64,000 bases of DNA from Ideonella livida (GTDB lineage: Bacteria > Pseudomonadota > Gammaproteobacteria > Burkholderiales > Burkholderiaceae_C), in the NCBI RefSeq assembly GCF_010499455.1, contig NZ_JAAGOH010000003.1, forward strand, positions 124,001 to 188,000, read 5' to 3'. This document shows, one piece after another, positions 8,130 to 17,297 of this stretch; positions within the stretch are counted from its first letter, which is position 1; every line of letters begins with the position of its first letter. The position numbers and the translations under genes were made by a program. The notes under the pieces are model-generated. The model was not told where the DNA came from. It made no database searches and saw nothing but the letters and a program-made list of their open reading frames with translations.

Positions 8130-9242
8130 ATGGCGGCAACGCAACGGAAAACCCCCCTGCCCCACACCATGGAAACGAACTTCCCCCGCCTGCACGCCGC
8201 CCTCTCGCGCCTGGTGTCCACCGCCGCCCTGGCCTGCGCCGCCCTGGGCGCTGCCGCCAGCTTGCCCGTCACCGCCCACGCCCAAGTCGGCATGCAGCGC
8301 TTGCAATGGAACACCACCGACGCCGCCGGCGCGCCCCAGGCCCTGCAGGCTTTGGTCTGGTACCCCAGCCCGGCGCAGGCCGGCCCGCAGCGTTTTGGCC
8401 CCTTTGCCGTGGAGGTGGCCCCCGGCGCCCCGGTGACCGCTGGCGTGCATCCCCTGGTGTTGATCTCGCACGGCACCGGCGGCCATGAAATGGGCCATGC
8501 CTGGCTGGCACGCCAATTGGCGGCCGAGGGCTTTGTGGTGCTCAGCCTGCGCCACCCGGGCGACAACTACCAAGACCGCAGCGGCGTGGCCCGCCCGGAT
8601 TACCTGGCCGAGCGCCCGCGCCAGGTGAGCCGCGCGCTGGACGCCCTGCTGGCCGACCCGCAATGGGCGCCGCGCCTGGATACCCAGCGCATTGGCGCCG
8701 TGGGGCACTCGGCCGGTGGCCACACCGTGCTGGCCCTGGCCGGCGCCCAGCCCGACCGGGTGCGCCTGGTGAACCACTGCAGCCCCACCGGCACCGGCCT
8801 GCAGACCGATGCCGCCATGTGCGCCCTGGCCGGTTTCAGCACCGAGCGGCCGGCGCCGGTGCTGACGGTCGGCACGTCGACCTTGCCCTCGGTGCGCGAG
8901 CCGCGCATCCGCGCCGTGGTGGCGGCCGCCCCCCTGGGCCAGGGCGTGAACCTGGCCACGTTGGCGGCCGATGTGCGCGTGCCGGTGTGGATCGAAACCA
9001 GCCGCCGCGACGAAGTGCTGGCCTTCCCGCCCCATGGCGGGGCCGTGTGCGCCGCCCTGCCCCAGGCCCAATGCGAGGTGGACGACCGCGCCGGCCACCA
9101 TGCCCTGTTCCAGGCCGGCACCGGGCCCATGGGCGCGCCTGGCCTGGACCCGGCCTGGAACCCCAACGGCTTTGACCGCGCCGCCTGGCAGGTGCCGGCC
9201 GGCCAGCGCATCGTGGCCTTCCTGAAGGCACAGCTGAAATGA
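8130..9242 (+). CDS. Secreted alpha/beta hydrolase (dienelactone-hydrolase/PAF-acetylhydrolase-like)
   Basis: 370 residues from the ATG at 8130, chosen because AAGGGGAGGA lies nine bases upstream; an ATG at 8169 is the alternative and would leave a compact signal peptide. The signal sequence ends TAHA-Q near residue 51. The mature part has LISHGTGG (oxyanion region), a nucleophile elbow VGHSAGGHT, and a late DDRAGHHALF with the probable catalytic His. It resembles predicted dienelactone hydrolases and lipases exported to the periplasm. The substrate is not evident. It lies 146 bp after the preceding hydrolase in the same direction, and may be co-expressed with it. Confidence 0.75.
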   Translation: MAATQRKTPLPHTMETNFPRLHAALSRLVSTAALACAALGAAASLPVTAHAQVGMQRLQWNTTDAAGAPQALQALVWYPSPAQAGPQRFGPFAVEVAPGAPVTAGVHPLVLISHGTGGHEMGHAWLARQLAAEGFVVLSLRHPGDNYQDRSGVARPDYLAERPRQVSRALDALLADPQWAPRLDTQRIGAVGHSAGGHTVLALAGAQPDRVRLVNHCSPTGTGLQTDAAMCALAGFSTERPAPVLTVGTSTLPSVREPRIRAVVAAAPLGQGVNLATLAADVRVPVWIETSRRDEVLAFPPHGGAVCAALPQAQCEVDDRAGHHALFQAGTGPMGAPGLDPAWNPNGFDRAAWQVPAGQRIVAFLKAQLK

Positions 9243-9389
9243 GGGCTACACGCCGCTGCGCAGTCCGGCGGGCGGCGCGGCCCAAGACAGGCGCCGGCCG
9301 GTTGATTCTTGAGTGGAACCACGGCCTCGGGCGCACACCAACGGTCCACCATAATGAAGGGCTCCCCCTCCACCCCAAGAGCCCAAGCG

Positions 9390-10238
9390 ATGTCCCTACT
9401 TGGCCGCTACGTCGTCGACGAAGATCAACTGATCACCGATGCCGAGGGCCGCGTGCCTCTGGTGTGGTGGACGGTTGCCCCCAACTTTGGCGATCTGCTC
9501 TCGCCCTACCTGTTCCGGCGACTGAGCCGTCGCAAGGTGGCCCGTGTCCATGTGGGTCCCAAGTTCCGCAAGGACCAGGTCACAGCACCGGCCTACATCG
9601 CCGTCGGCAGCATCCTGTCGCGGGCCCAGGACAGTTTTGTGGCCTGGGGCACGGGCTCCTTCGGCACCGAGCAGGCCGCCCAGATCTCCGCCAAGTGCCG
9701 CTACACCGCCGTGCGCGGACCGCTGACACGCTCCTTCATCCTCAACCAGGGTGGCCAGTGCCCGGAGGTCTACGGCGACCCCGGTCTGCTCATGCCCCAG
9801 GTCTATGCGCCTGAGGTGGCCAAGCGCCACGACGTCGGCTTCGTCATCCGCTGGTCCGATGAGGAGTTCCGCGAAGCCCTGCTCGACGAAGGCGTCAAGG
9901 TCATCGACCTGGGCCGCAGCGACGTGGAGCAGGTGGTCCACGAGATGCTGGAGTGCCGCACCATCGCCACCTCGTCGCTGCACGGCCTGATCATTGCCGA
10001 CGCCTACGGCATTCCCAATGCCTGGCTGTCCTCGCACACGCCCAAGGGCGGAGAGTTCAAGTACTTCGACTACTTCCTCTCGGTGGACAAAGTGCGTCGC
10101 GCCCAGTACCTCCCACGGGTGGAGGGCCGCGTGGACGCGCGCCGGCTGCGCAGCGCCCTTCACTTTGACGACCGGCCGATCCACTTCGACCCCGCCACAC
10201 TGCTGGACGCCTGCCCGCTGCTCAAACACGCCGCCTGA
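9390..10238 (+). CDS. Polysaccharide pyruvyl transferase-like protein
   Basis: 282 residues from the ATG at 9390; an ATG at 9354 in frame is possible but has no clear ribosome-binding site, and neither start is strong. Features of the pyruvyl transferase family (Pfam PS_pyruv_trans) are NFGDLLSPYLFRRL near the N-terminus, GSIL, WGTGS, VRGPLTRSFI, YGDPGLLMP and the C-terminal SSLHGLIIADAYGIP. Known members transfer pyruvate ketals from phosphoenolpyruvate to sugars of exopolysaccharides or cell-wall polymers. There is no glycan gene cluster here, so its polymer is unknown, although the protein at 10748 also looks carbohydrate-active. Confidence 0.75.
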   Translation: MSLLGRYVVDEDQLITDAEGRVPLVWWTVAPNFGDLLSPYLFRRLSRRKVARVHVGPKFRKDQVTAPAYIAVGSILSRAQDSFVAWGTGSFGTEQAAQISAKCRYTAVRGPLTRSFILNQGGQCPEVYGDPGLLMPQVYAPEVAKRHDVGFVIRWSDEEFREALLDEGVKVIDLGRSDVEQVVHEMLECRTIATSSLHGLIIADAYGIPNAWLSSHTPKGGEFKYFDYFLSVDKVRRAQYLPRVEGRVDARRLRSALHFDDRPIHFDPATLLDACPLLKHAA

Positions 10239-10322
10239 GGGCCCTGGCACGCGGGCTGCGGCGCCAGCGGACGGTTAAGCTGACGCCCTGTCCCGCCTCT
10301 CACCCTCCCAAGGAGCCGCACC

Positions 10323-10751
10323 ATGCCCCAGATCACCGTGCAAGCCACCATGGCCGCGCCACTTGAAGCCGTGTGGCGCGCCTGGACCAACCCGGCCGAC
10401 ATCCTGCAATGGAACGCCGCCAACGACGACTGGCACACCACGCAGGCCGAGGTGGACCTGCGGGTGGGCGGCCGGTTCCGCTCCCGCATGGAGGCCAAGG
10501 ACGGCAGCATGGGCTTTGACTTCGAAGGCACCTACACCGAGGTGCAGCCCTTGCACCGTCTGGTGGCGGAGTTTGGCGGCCGGATGCTGTCGGTGGAGTT
10601 CGTGCCCGGCCCCGCCGGGGTGACGGTGCGCGAGACTTTCGATGCCGAAGATGTCTTCCCGCTGGAGCAGCAGCGCCAGGGCTGGCAGAACATCCTGGAC
10701 CGTTTTGCCGCGCATGTGCTGCGGGCGCAGGCCGCCGGCGCAGGTGGATGA
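10323..10751 (+). CDS. SRPBCC (AHSA1-like) domain protein
   Basis: 142 residues. The pattern VQATMAAPLEAVWRAWTNPADILQWN, followed by DLRVGGRFRSRM, FEGTYTEVQPLHRLVAEF and a final helix GWQNILDRFAAHV, is that of the START/Bet v1-like AHSA1 family, a hydrophobic-cavity fold with varied roles. AGGAG lies 9 bp upstream of the ATG. The stop overlaps the start of the next gene by four bases (ATGA at 10748-10751), indicating translational coupling with the large secreted protein, an unusual pairing. Confidence 0.78.
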   Translation: MPQITVQATMAAPLEAVWRAWTNPADILQWNAANDDWHTTQAEVDLRVGGRFRSRMEAKDGSMGFDFEGTYTEVQPLHRLVAEFGGRMLSVEFVPGPAGVTVRETFDAEDVFPLEQQRQGWQNILDRFAAHVLRAQAAGAGG

Positions 10752-13402
10752 AGGCGTCGTCCAGCGCGCTCGCCGCCTGGCCGCGCGCTGTTGCCCTGCT
10801 GGGCCTGCTGACCGCCACCGGCCTGATCACCGCGGCCGACGAGCCGCGTCCTGACACGGCCTTCGTCCACCGCCCTGCCGTGCTCCAGGTGCACACCGAG
10901 GTGCTCAACCCGGGGCTGGAGGCGTTCACCGTCACCGGGTCGAACTATGGCGATACCCTCAAGCGCGCCGGCAAGGGCGGCTTCGAGCCCGTGTCCTGGC
11001 GCCACCGTTTCACGGCCGCTGCCGACGCCGCCGATCGCGTGGAGGTGCGCGAGCCGGGCGGGCTGAGCCTGGATGGCCGCTTCGCCGCCGATTACCTGGA
11101 CGGTGCGCAGGTGCGGGTGTACCGGGTCAGCCGCGGTCGCCTGGACCTGGTGCGGGAAGACCGGGTGGCCGCCGGCGGCACCGTGCTGGGCAGCCCGGAG
11201 GGTGGGCACCTGCGCCTGGCAGGCAACGGCGCGGCGCTGCGCCAGGGCGACATGGTGATCGTGACCCAGGATTTTGCGCCGCTGCGCCCACGCCACATGG
11301 GCCCGCGCCTTCGCAGCGACCCGGTGCAGGCCCGGCGCTGGCTGCCGGCCGGGGTGCCCCACGACCTGTTGATGGACGATCAACACTGGCGGCTGGTACC
11401 CCATGCGCCGGACAGCCCGGTGGAGGACGGTGGCCAGACCTACCTGGCCCTCACCCTGGGCCCCGGCGAGGTGCGCAAGGTGGGCCTGCATGACCTGCCC
11501 GACCTCTCCACCACCGCCCAGTCCTACTACCAGGTGGCCGAGCCGGTGGACTACGAGGCGGAGGTCTGGGTCAAGGCCGACCGTGCCGACGCGCCGCCGC
11601 TGGTCCTGGGCTTTGACGGCGATCCGCGGGTGGGGGGCTTCATGTCACCCCAGACGCTGGCGGTGGGCACAACCTGGCGGCGGCATGTGCTGCGCCTGCG
11701 CGGCCAGCCGGCGCACGCGGGCTTCCACGCCTATCTGGTGTTGAGCGCCTCGGGGCTGCCGCCAGGGTCTGCGTCGGAGGGCTCGGTGACCTACGGCATC
11801 GACAACTTCCGCATCCACCGGGCCGACACGCCCTACCTGGCCCTGTCGCCGCGCCGCCAGGCCCAGCTGGCAGCCTCGGGCATGGCGGCCTGGCGCACCC
11901 ACCACACCATCAAGACCGGCCAGGCCAGCTACAGCATGGCCCAGTGGCTGGGCCCCCAGGGCGGGGTGGAAGGCGTGGGCCTGGGCATGTCCCTGGGCGG
12001 CACCCTGGCCATGATGGCCCAGGCCGGGGTGCGGCCCTGGCTGCAGATCGAGTTCCACCTGTCACCCCAGGAATGGCTGGCCTGGGCCGAGTTCATGGCC
12101 GCACCCTGGGACCCGGCGGTGGACACACCGCAGTCCAAGCCCTGGGCCTGGCAACGGGTGCGCCAGGGCCGCACCGCCCCCTGGACCGACGCCTTTGACC
12201 GCCTGTACCTGGAGCTGGGCAACGAAACCTGGAACCCGCTGTTCGCGCCCTGGACCTTCCCGGCGATGACAGATGCGGCCACCGGCGAACGGCTCAACCC
12301 CGGCGCCGTCTACGGCCTGTTCCACGACCATGTGGTGGACGTGCTGCGGCGCAGCCCCTGGTGGACGCCGGCGGTGGCGGGCAAGTTTGTGCAGGTGCTG
12401 GGCGGCTGGCCCGTCCACCAGTTCAACGACGGCATCGCCCTGGCCTCGCGCAGCGCGGACTTTCTCACCGTGGCCACCTACCTGGGGGGCTGGGACATGG
12501 GTGAAGGCCCGCCACAGCCCAACCCCGAGGGCTACTTCGGCGTGCTCCAGTTTGCGGCGCAGCAGGCCCGCCCGACCGCCCGTGCCCTGCTGGAGCAGGC
12601 CCAGGGCTGGCAGGCCCGCACCGGGAGGCGCCTGCGCCTGGGGGCCTACGAGGGGGGCCCGGGCTACGCGATGAACGGCCTCAATGGCGAGCAGGTCAGC
12701 CCGGCACAGGCCGCCGGGCAGGAGGCGGTGATGAAGAGCAAGGCCACCGGCGTGGCGACGCTGGACACCTTCCTGGTCCAGGCCAGCCTGGGTTTCGAGC
12801 TGCAGAACTTCTTCACCTTCGGCGAGGGGGAGCGCTGGACCTCGCATGGCCCCTGGCACGCCGGCGGCCACGCCCACCCGTCCTTCCTCTACCTCTCGCT
12901 GTTCAACCGCGAAGGACGCGGCGACCTGCTGCGGGTGAGCACCGTCAGCACGCCCACCGCTCACCTGCCCGCCTTGCGGCGCCGGCCCGCCCTGCGTGAC
13001 GCGCCCCTGGTCACCGCCTACGCCACCCGCCAGGGCGACCGGGTCAATGTGTTTGTGGTGTCCCGGCGGATGCCGGACCACCCCGCCGGTTCCGGCGAGG
13101 GCTACACACCGGTGCGCCTGGAGCTGCCCTTTGGCCAGGCCCGGCGCATCACCCTGCACCGGCTGAGCGGCCGGCCCCAGGACACCAACCTGGGCGCCGA
13201 GCGGGTACGCCTGCAGGCCATGACGCTGCCGGCGCAGGCCCTGGGCCGGGACGGCCGCTTCACCCTGGGCCCGGACACCGGGCTGGACGCGCGCGGCCTG
13301 CCGCCAGCCGAGGCACTGCTTTATGTGTTCGAGGGCACCGACATCGGCCCGCCAGGCTGGGTGCTGGACCGGGCGCAGGTGCTGGAGCGCCTGGCTAGGT
13401 AG
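10748..13402 (+). CDS. Large secreted protein with clan-A glycoside-hydrolase features
   Basis: 884 residues; signal peptide MKASSSALAAWPRAVALLGLL with cleavage near TAADE. Residues about 235-360 look like a beta-sandwich carbohydrate-binding module (YEAEVWVKAD, ending YGIDNFRI). From about residue 370 a TIM-barrel-like region contains LELGNETWNPL (Glu493 in a GNE motif as in the acid/base of clan GH-A enzymes) and LGAYEGGPG (Glu635, a fitting nucleophile). A C-terminal beta-rich domain follows (VTAYATRQGDRVNVFVVSR). I recognise no exact family; an arabinofuranosidase- or cellulase-like enzyme is an inference. The 3' end overlaps the convergent kinase gene by 8 bp. Confidence 0.6.
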   Translation: MKASSSALAAWPRAVALLGLLTATGLITAADEPRPDTAFVHRPAVLQVHTEVLNPGLEAFTVTGSNYGDTLKRAGKGGFEPVSWRHRFTAAADAADRVEVREPGGLSLDGRFAADYLDGAQVRVYRVSRGRLDLVREDRVAAGGTVLGSPEGGHLRLAGNGAALRQGDMVIVTQDFAPLRPRHMGPRLRSDPVQARRWLPAGVPHDLLMDDQHWRLVPHAPDSPVEDGGQTYLALTLGPGEVRKVGLHDLPDLSTTAQSYYQVAEPVDYEAEVWVKADRADAPPLVLGFDGDPRVGGFMSPQTLAVGTTWRRHVLRLRGQPAHAGFHAYLVLSASGLPPGSASEGSVTYGIDNFRIHRADTPYLALSPRRQAQLAASGMAAWRTHHTIKTGQASYSMAQWLGPQGGVEGVGLGMSLGGTLAMMAQAGVRPWLQIEFHLSPQEWLAWAEFMAAPWDPAVDTPQSKPWAWQRVRQGRTAPWTDAFDRLYLELGNETWNPLFAPWTFPAMTDAATGERLNPGAVYGLFHDHVVDVLRRSPWWTPAVAGKFVQVLGGWPVHQFNDGIALASRSADFLTVATYLGGWDMGEGPPQPNPEGYFGVLQFAAQQARPTARALLEQAQGWQARTGRRLRLGAYEGGPGYAMNGLNGEQVSPAQAAGQEAVMKSKATGVATLDTFLVQASLGFELQNFFTFGEGERWTSHGPWHAGGHAHPSFLYLSLFNREGRGDLLRVSTVSTPTAHLPALRRRPALRDAPLVTAYATRQGDRVNVFVVSRRMPDHPAGSGEGYTPVRLELPFGQARRITLHRLSGRPQDTNLGAERVRLQAMTLPAQALGRDGRFTLGPDTGLDARGLPPAEALLYVFEGTDIGPPGWVLDRAQVLERLAR

Positions 13403-16400
13403 CCGTGGCCGCTGTGGCCGCCGGCAGCCACTGGCACAGGGCCTCATAGAGGTGCCGGGGCTCCACCGGCTTGGCCAGGTGGCCGTCCATGCCGGCGTCC
13501 AGGCAGGCCTGCCGGTCCTCGGGGAAGGCATTGGCCGTCATGGCCAGGATGGGCAGCTCCGACCCCAGGCCGGCCCGCAGCGCGCGGGCCGCCCCCAGGC
13601 CGTCCAGACGGGGCATCTGCATGTCCAGCAGCACCAGGTCGTGACCCCCCGCCAGGCCCAGGGCCACGGCCTGCTCGCCATCCTCGGCCAGGCTCACCTG
13701 CAGGCCGGCCTGCCGCAACAGGGCCTCGGCCACCTCGCGGTTGATGGGGTTGTCCTCGGCCAGCAGGATGCGCTGCCCGGCGTGGTCGCGCCGCAGGCGC
13801 GCCAGCGCGTCGGGCGGCGGGAGGCTGGTGGCGGCCGGGGCCGGCGACGCCCGGCCCAGTCGGGCGGTGAACCAGAAGCGGCTGCCCCAGCCCGGCACGC
13901 TGTCGACGCCGGCCTCGCCCCCCATCAGCCCGGCCAGGCGACGCACCAGGGCCAGACCCAGGCCGGTGCCCTGGTGGCGTCGGGTGGGGCTGCTGTCGAG
14001 TTGCACAAAGGGCTGGAACAGGGCGGCGCGCTCCTGCGCCGTCAGGCCGGGTCCGGTGTCCTGCACCTCCATGCGCAGCAGCAGGCCCTGAGGATCCTCC
14101 TGGACCACTGCCGCGCGCAGGTTCACCTCACCGGCGGGGGTGAACTTGACCGCATTGGCCAGCAAGTTGATGAGCATCTGCCGCAGGCGGGTGACGTCGC
14201 CCACCAGCGCCAGAGGCAGCCCGCTGGCGTCCACCCGCAGGCTCAGGCCCTTGGCCTGTGCCGCCGGGCCCACCATGGCCAGCGCGTCCTGCAGCAGCTC
14301 GTCGCGCTGGAAGGGCACCGGCGCCAGGGTCATGTGGCCGGCCTCGACCTTGGAGAGGTCCAGCACATCGTGGATGACCTGCAGCAGGTGGTGGGCCGCG
14401 CCGTCGATGCGGGCCAGGCGCTCCCGGTGCGCGGGGGCCGGCAGGTCCTGGGCCAGCAGGTGGCTCAGGCCCAGGATGGCGTTGAGCGGCGTGCGGATCT
14501 CATGGCTCATGTTGGCCAGAAAGACGCTCTTGGCCTGGTTGGCCCGTTCCAGCTCGGCGGTGCGCCGGGCCACCAGCGCTTCCAACTCACCGCTGTGGGC
14601 CTGCAGCAGGCGCTGCACCGCCTTCTGCGGGCCGATGTCCATGAACAGGCTGATGAAGTGCGGCTCCCCCCCCACGCCCACCACCTCGGTGGCAAAGGCG
14701 GCGTCCACCTCGTGGCCGTCCTTGTGGCGCAGGCGCACCTCCACGCCCTGCACCCGGCCGGTGCGCGCCGCCTCGACCTGCAGGTCTGCCAGCACCTGGG
14801 CGTCGGCCCAGAGCTGACCGCAGGGCGAGCGCCCCACCAGCTCAGTCGCCGGGTAGCCCAGCAGGCGCTCCAGCGCCGGGTTGACCGCCACATAGACCTG
14901 GTCGCTCAGGCGCCCCAGGACGATGGCGGTGGGGCTGTGCAGAAACACCGCCTCGAAGCGGGCCAGGGCCTCGCGCACCGCCTGGGCGGCCTGCTCACGC
15001 TCGGTGATGTCGCGGATGACCGCCATCAGGCCCAGCAGGTGGCCGTCGGCACTGTGCACCGGCACCGCGGTCGACTCGGCCCAGAACACCTCACCGTCCC
15101 GGCGCCGCAGCTGCACCACCAGCTGTACCGCATCCCCCTGCAGCAGACGCTGGTAGCTGGAGGCGCCACGGCCCGCATGCTCACGGACGTCGGCGTAGAG
15201 GAAGTCGGTGGCGCGGTCGTGCACTTCGGCCAGGTCGTAGCCGAACAGGCGGGTGAAGGCCGGGTTGACCTGGCGGATGCGGCGCTCGGGCGTGAGGAAG
15301 ATCAGGACATCGGCCATGCCGTCGAACATGGCGTGCAGGGTGGCTTCGCTGTCGCGCAGCGACTGCTGGCTGGCCGCCAGGCGCTGGCGAACCGCCTCCA
15401 CCTCGCGGATGCGGGGCGCACCCAGCACGGCCAGCGCCGCCGACAGGTGCCGCAGCAAGGAGCGCCTCGGCGGCTGACGGCTCCCGGGAAGCGCCTCGGC
15501 AGCGGCCGGCGCGGGCGGTGCCGCCGCGCCCGGCCGCTCCAGCGCTTCAACCGCGCGGGCCAGCCGCCGACCGGCCCACCGCCCCCCGGCCCCCCCCGCT
15601 GCCAGGGTCAGGGCAAACATCAGCAGCACCGACTCGGCAGCCTGCAGGGCGGGGTCGCGCAGCAGGTCCTGGGGCAGGTGCACCTGCACCCGCCAGGGGG
15701 CTGCGCCCAAGTCCTGCTCCTGCAGCTGGCCAGCCTCCCATTCAGGCACGGCCCCATCGGGCTGCCACAGCACCATGTACCGCGCGGGCGACCCCAGGAC
15801 CGCCGCCGGGTCCTGCCCGGCCTGCCAGCGCACCATGGGCCGGCCCTGGCTGTCCACCAGCTGCAACCACCAGCCGGGGGGCACGGCCAGACCGTGCAGC
15901 AGCTGGGCCAACTGCGCCAGGTCCACGGTGGTGAGCAGCACCGCTTGGGTACGCCCACCGCGCTGCACCGGCGCCGCCAAACCCACCAGCGCCACCCGCG
16001 AGAGGGTGCCCATGAAGGGGTCGCCGACGGCGGGCCGCCCCGAACGCAGCGCACGCTCACGGGCGGAGACGGCCGGCGCCACGGGCAAGGCCGGCAAGGC
16101 GCCGCCCCAGGGCAGGCGGGTGTGCATCAGCAGCCGCTGGTCCAGGCTCAGCAGCACCACCTCGCTGCCAAAGGTGTGGCGGAACGACTGACCCAGGGCA
16201 TGCAGCTCGGGGCTGCCCTGGGCAGGGTCGGCCTGGGGGGCGTCGGCCAGCAAGGCCAAGCCCTGCAGCCGCGCCGCCAGGAAGGTGTCCACGGTGGTGG
16301 CCACGTTGCGGGCCAGGTCGGCCGCCCCGCGCCGGGCCTTGGCCTGTTCCTCGTCCAGGGCGCGCAGGCCCATCACGCTGGCCAGCAGCAAGCTGGGGAG

Positions 16401-16478
16401 CAGGCACAAGCCGATGAGCAGCCGCAGGTAGCGGCGCAGGGGCACTGCCTCGGTGGTCGGATCGAAGGACGTGGACAC
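13395..16478 (-). CDS. Hybrid sensor histidine kinase / response regulator
   Basis: 1027 residues from a GTG at 16478, preceded by GGGAGA; an ATG at 16532 would add 18 residues. Order: cytoplasmic tail; transmembrane helix (LLIGLCLLPSLLLASVM); periplasmic sensing region of about 250 residues; second membrane helix (VLLMFALTLAAGG); two PAS domains (about 380-500 and 505-625); dimerisation helix with NMSHEIRTPLN (His659); ATPase domain with N-box NLLANAVKFT and DTGPGL, GTGLGL; receiver domain with LLDMQMP (Asp952) and a final KPVEP. The kinase can thus pass phosphate to its own receiver. No cognate regulator gene is adjacent, and the signal is unknown. Confidence 0.9.
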   Translation of the reverse strand: MSTSFDPTTEAVPLRRYLRLLIGLCLLPSLLLASVMGLRALDEEQAKARRGAADLARNVATTVDTFLAARLQGLALLADAPQADPAQGSPELHALGQSFRHTFGSEVVLLSLDQRLLMHTRLPWGGALPALPVAPAVSARERALRSGRPAVGDPFMGTLSRVALVGLAAPVQRGGRTQAVLLTTVDLAQLAQLLHGLAVPPGWWLQLVDSQGRPMVRWQAGQDPAAVLGSPARYMVLWQPDGAVPEWEAGQLQEQDLGAAPWRVQVHLPQDLLRDPALQAAESVLLMFALTLAAGGAGGRWAGRRLARAVEALERPGAAAPPAPAAAEALPGSRQPPRRSLLRHLSAALAVLGAPRIREVEAVRQRLAASQQSLRDSEATLHAMFDGMADVLIFLTPERRIRQVNPAFTRLFGYDLAEVHDRATDFLYADVREHAGRGASSYQRLLQGDAVQLVVQLRRRDGEVFWAESTAVPVHSADGHLLGLMAVIRDITEREQAAQAVREALARFEAVFLHSPTAIVLGRLSDQVYVAVNPALERLLGYPATELVGRSPCGQLWADAQVLADLQVEAARTGRVQGVEVRLRHKDGHEVDAAFATEVVGVGGEPHFISLFMDIGPQKAVQRLLQAHSGELEALVARRTAELERANQAKSVFLANMSHEIRTPLNAILGLSHLLAQDLPAPAHRERLARIDGAAHHLLQVIHDVLDLSKVEAGHMTLAPVPFQRDELLQDALAMVGPAAQAKGLSLRVDASGLPLALVGDVTRLRQMLINLLANAVKFTPAGEVNLRAAVVQEDPQGLLLRMEVQDTGPGLTAQERAALFQPFVQLDSSPTRRHQGTGLGLALVRRLAGLMGGEAGVDSVPGWGSRFWFTARLGRASPAPAATSLPPPDALARLRRDHAGQRILLAEDNPINREVAEALLRQAGLQVSLAEDGEQAVALGLAGGHDLVLLDMQMPRLDGLGAARALRAGLGSELPILAMTANAFPEDRQACLDAGMDGHLAKPVEPRHLYEALCQWLPAATAATAT

Positions 16479-16616
16479 GCGCTCTCCCTTGGCCGGTGCC
16501 CGTGCCGCAGCGTCAGGGTGGCGCCCCTGCACTCCGGTCTACAGGCCCGGCGCATGCTAGTGCGCCCGGGGCCGCAGGGGAAGGGGCACGCCCGCTGGGC
16601 GGCGTCAAAGCGGCAT

Positions 16617-17297
16617 TCAGCCCTGGCGCAGGCGCTGGCGGACGAACTGGCCGGCCACGAAGATGTCGCGCTCGACCGCGCGACGCACGCCGGCGGCGTC
16701 CTGGCGGTCCAGGGCGCGCAGCAGGTCCTCGTGCGCGTCGTTGAGCACACCGGCCGCCTCGGGGGTGTCGAAGAGCCGGTTGCTCACCGGGCCGGCCTGC
16801 AGCCAGAGGGTGTCGATGAGGCGCCAGAGGGTGGGAGAGCCGGCGGCGCGGTACAGCAGGACGTGGAAGTCCTCGTTGGCGGCGAGGTAGTCGTCGGCCG
16901 CCCCGCGGGCCAGGGCGGCGGCCATGCGCGCGCTCAGGTCCCGCAAGGCTTGGCGGCCGGCAGCGTCCAGCCGGGTGGCGCCGCGCTCGGCGGCCTCACC
17001 CTCCAGCAGCAGGCGGGTCTGCAGCAGGTCGTCAAAGGCCGGCACCGACAGGCGGGGCACCGCCACGCCGGCATGGGGCACGTTGACCAAGGCGCCTTCG
17101 GCGGCCAGGCGCTGCAGCGCGGCCCGCACCGGCATCTGCCCCACACCCAGGGCAGTGGCCACCTGCCGGATCTTGAGCCGCTCGCCTGGCCTGAAGCGGC
17201 CCACCGTGACCCACTGGCGCAGGCGGGCGTACACGGCGTCCTGCTGGGTGGCGGCGTCCTGGGCCTGCGACGCCGGAGCCGGGTCGGTCACGGTCAT
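16617..17297 (-). CDS. GntR-family (FadR/FCD subgroup) regulator
   Basis: 226 residues. N-terminal winged helix: RFRPGERLKIRQVATALGVGQMPVRAALQRLAAEGAL and then VPHAGVAVP. C-terminal all-helical FCD domain with NEDFHVLLY and HEDLLRALDRQD, the latter giving likely metal/ligand-binding His positions. The start ATG overlaps the stop of the upstream aminotransferase gene (ATGA, 17294-17297), so it is the last gene of the glutamine-synthetase-like operon and probably its local regulator. A GntR-type palindrome lies upstream of the first gene of that operon (20143-20156). Confidence 0.87.
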   Translation of the reverse strand: MTVTDPAPASQAQDAATQQDAVYARLRQWVTVGRFRPGERLKIRQVATALGVGQMPVRAALQRLAAEGALVNVPHAGVAVPRLSVPAFDDLLQTRLLLEGEAAERGATRLDAAGRQALRDLSARMAAALARGAADDYLAANEDFHVLLYRAAGSPTLWRLIDTLWLQAGPVSNRLFDTPEAAGVLNDAHEDLLRALDRQDAAGVRRAVERDIFVAGQFVRQRLRQG

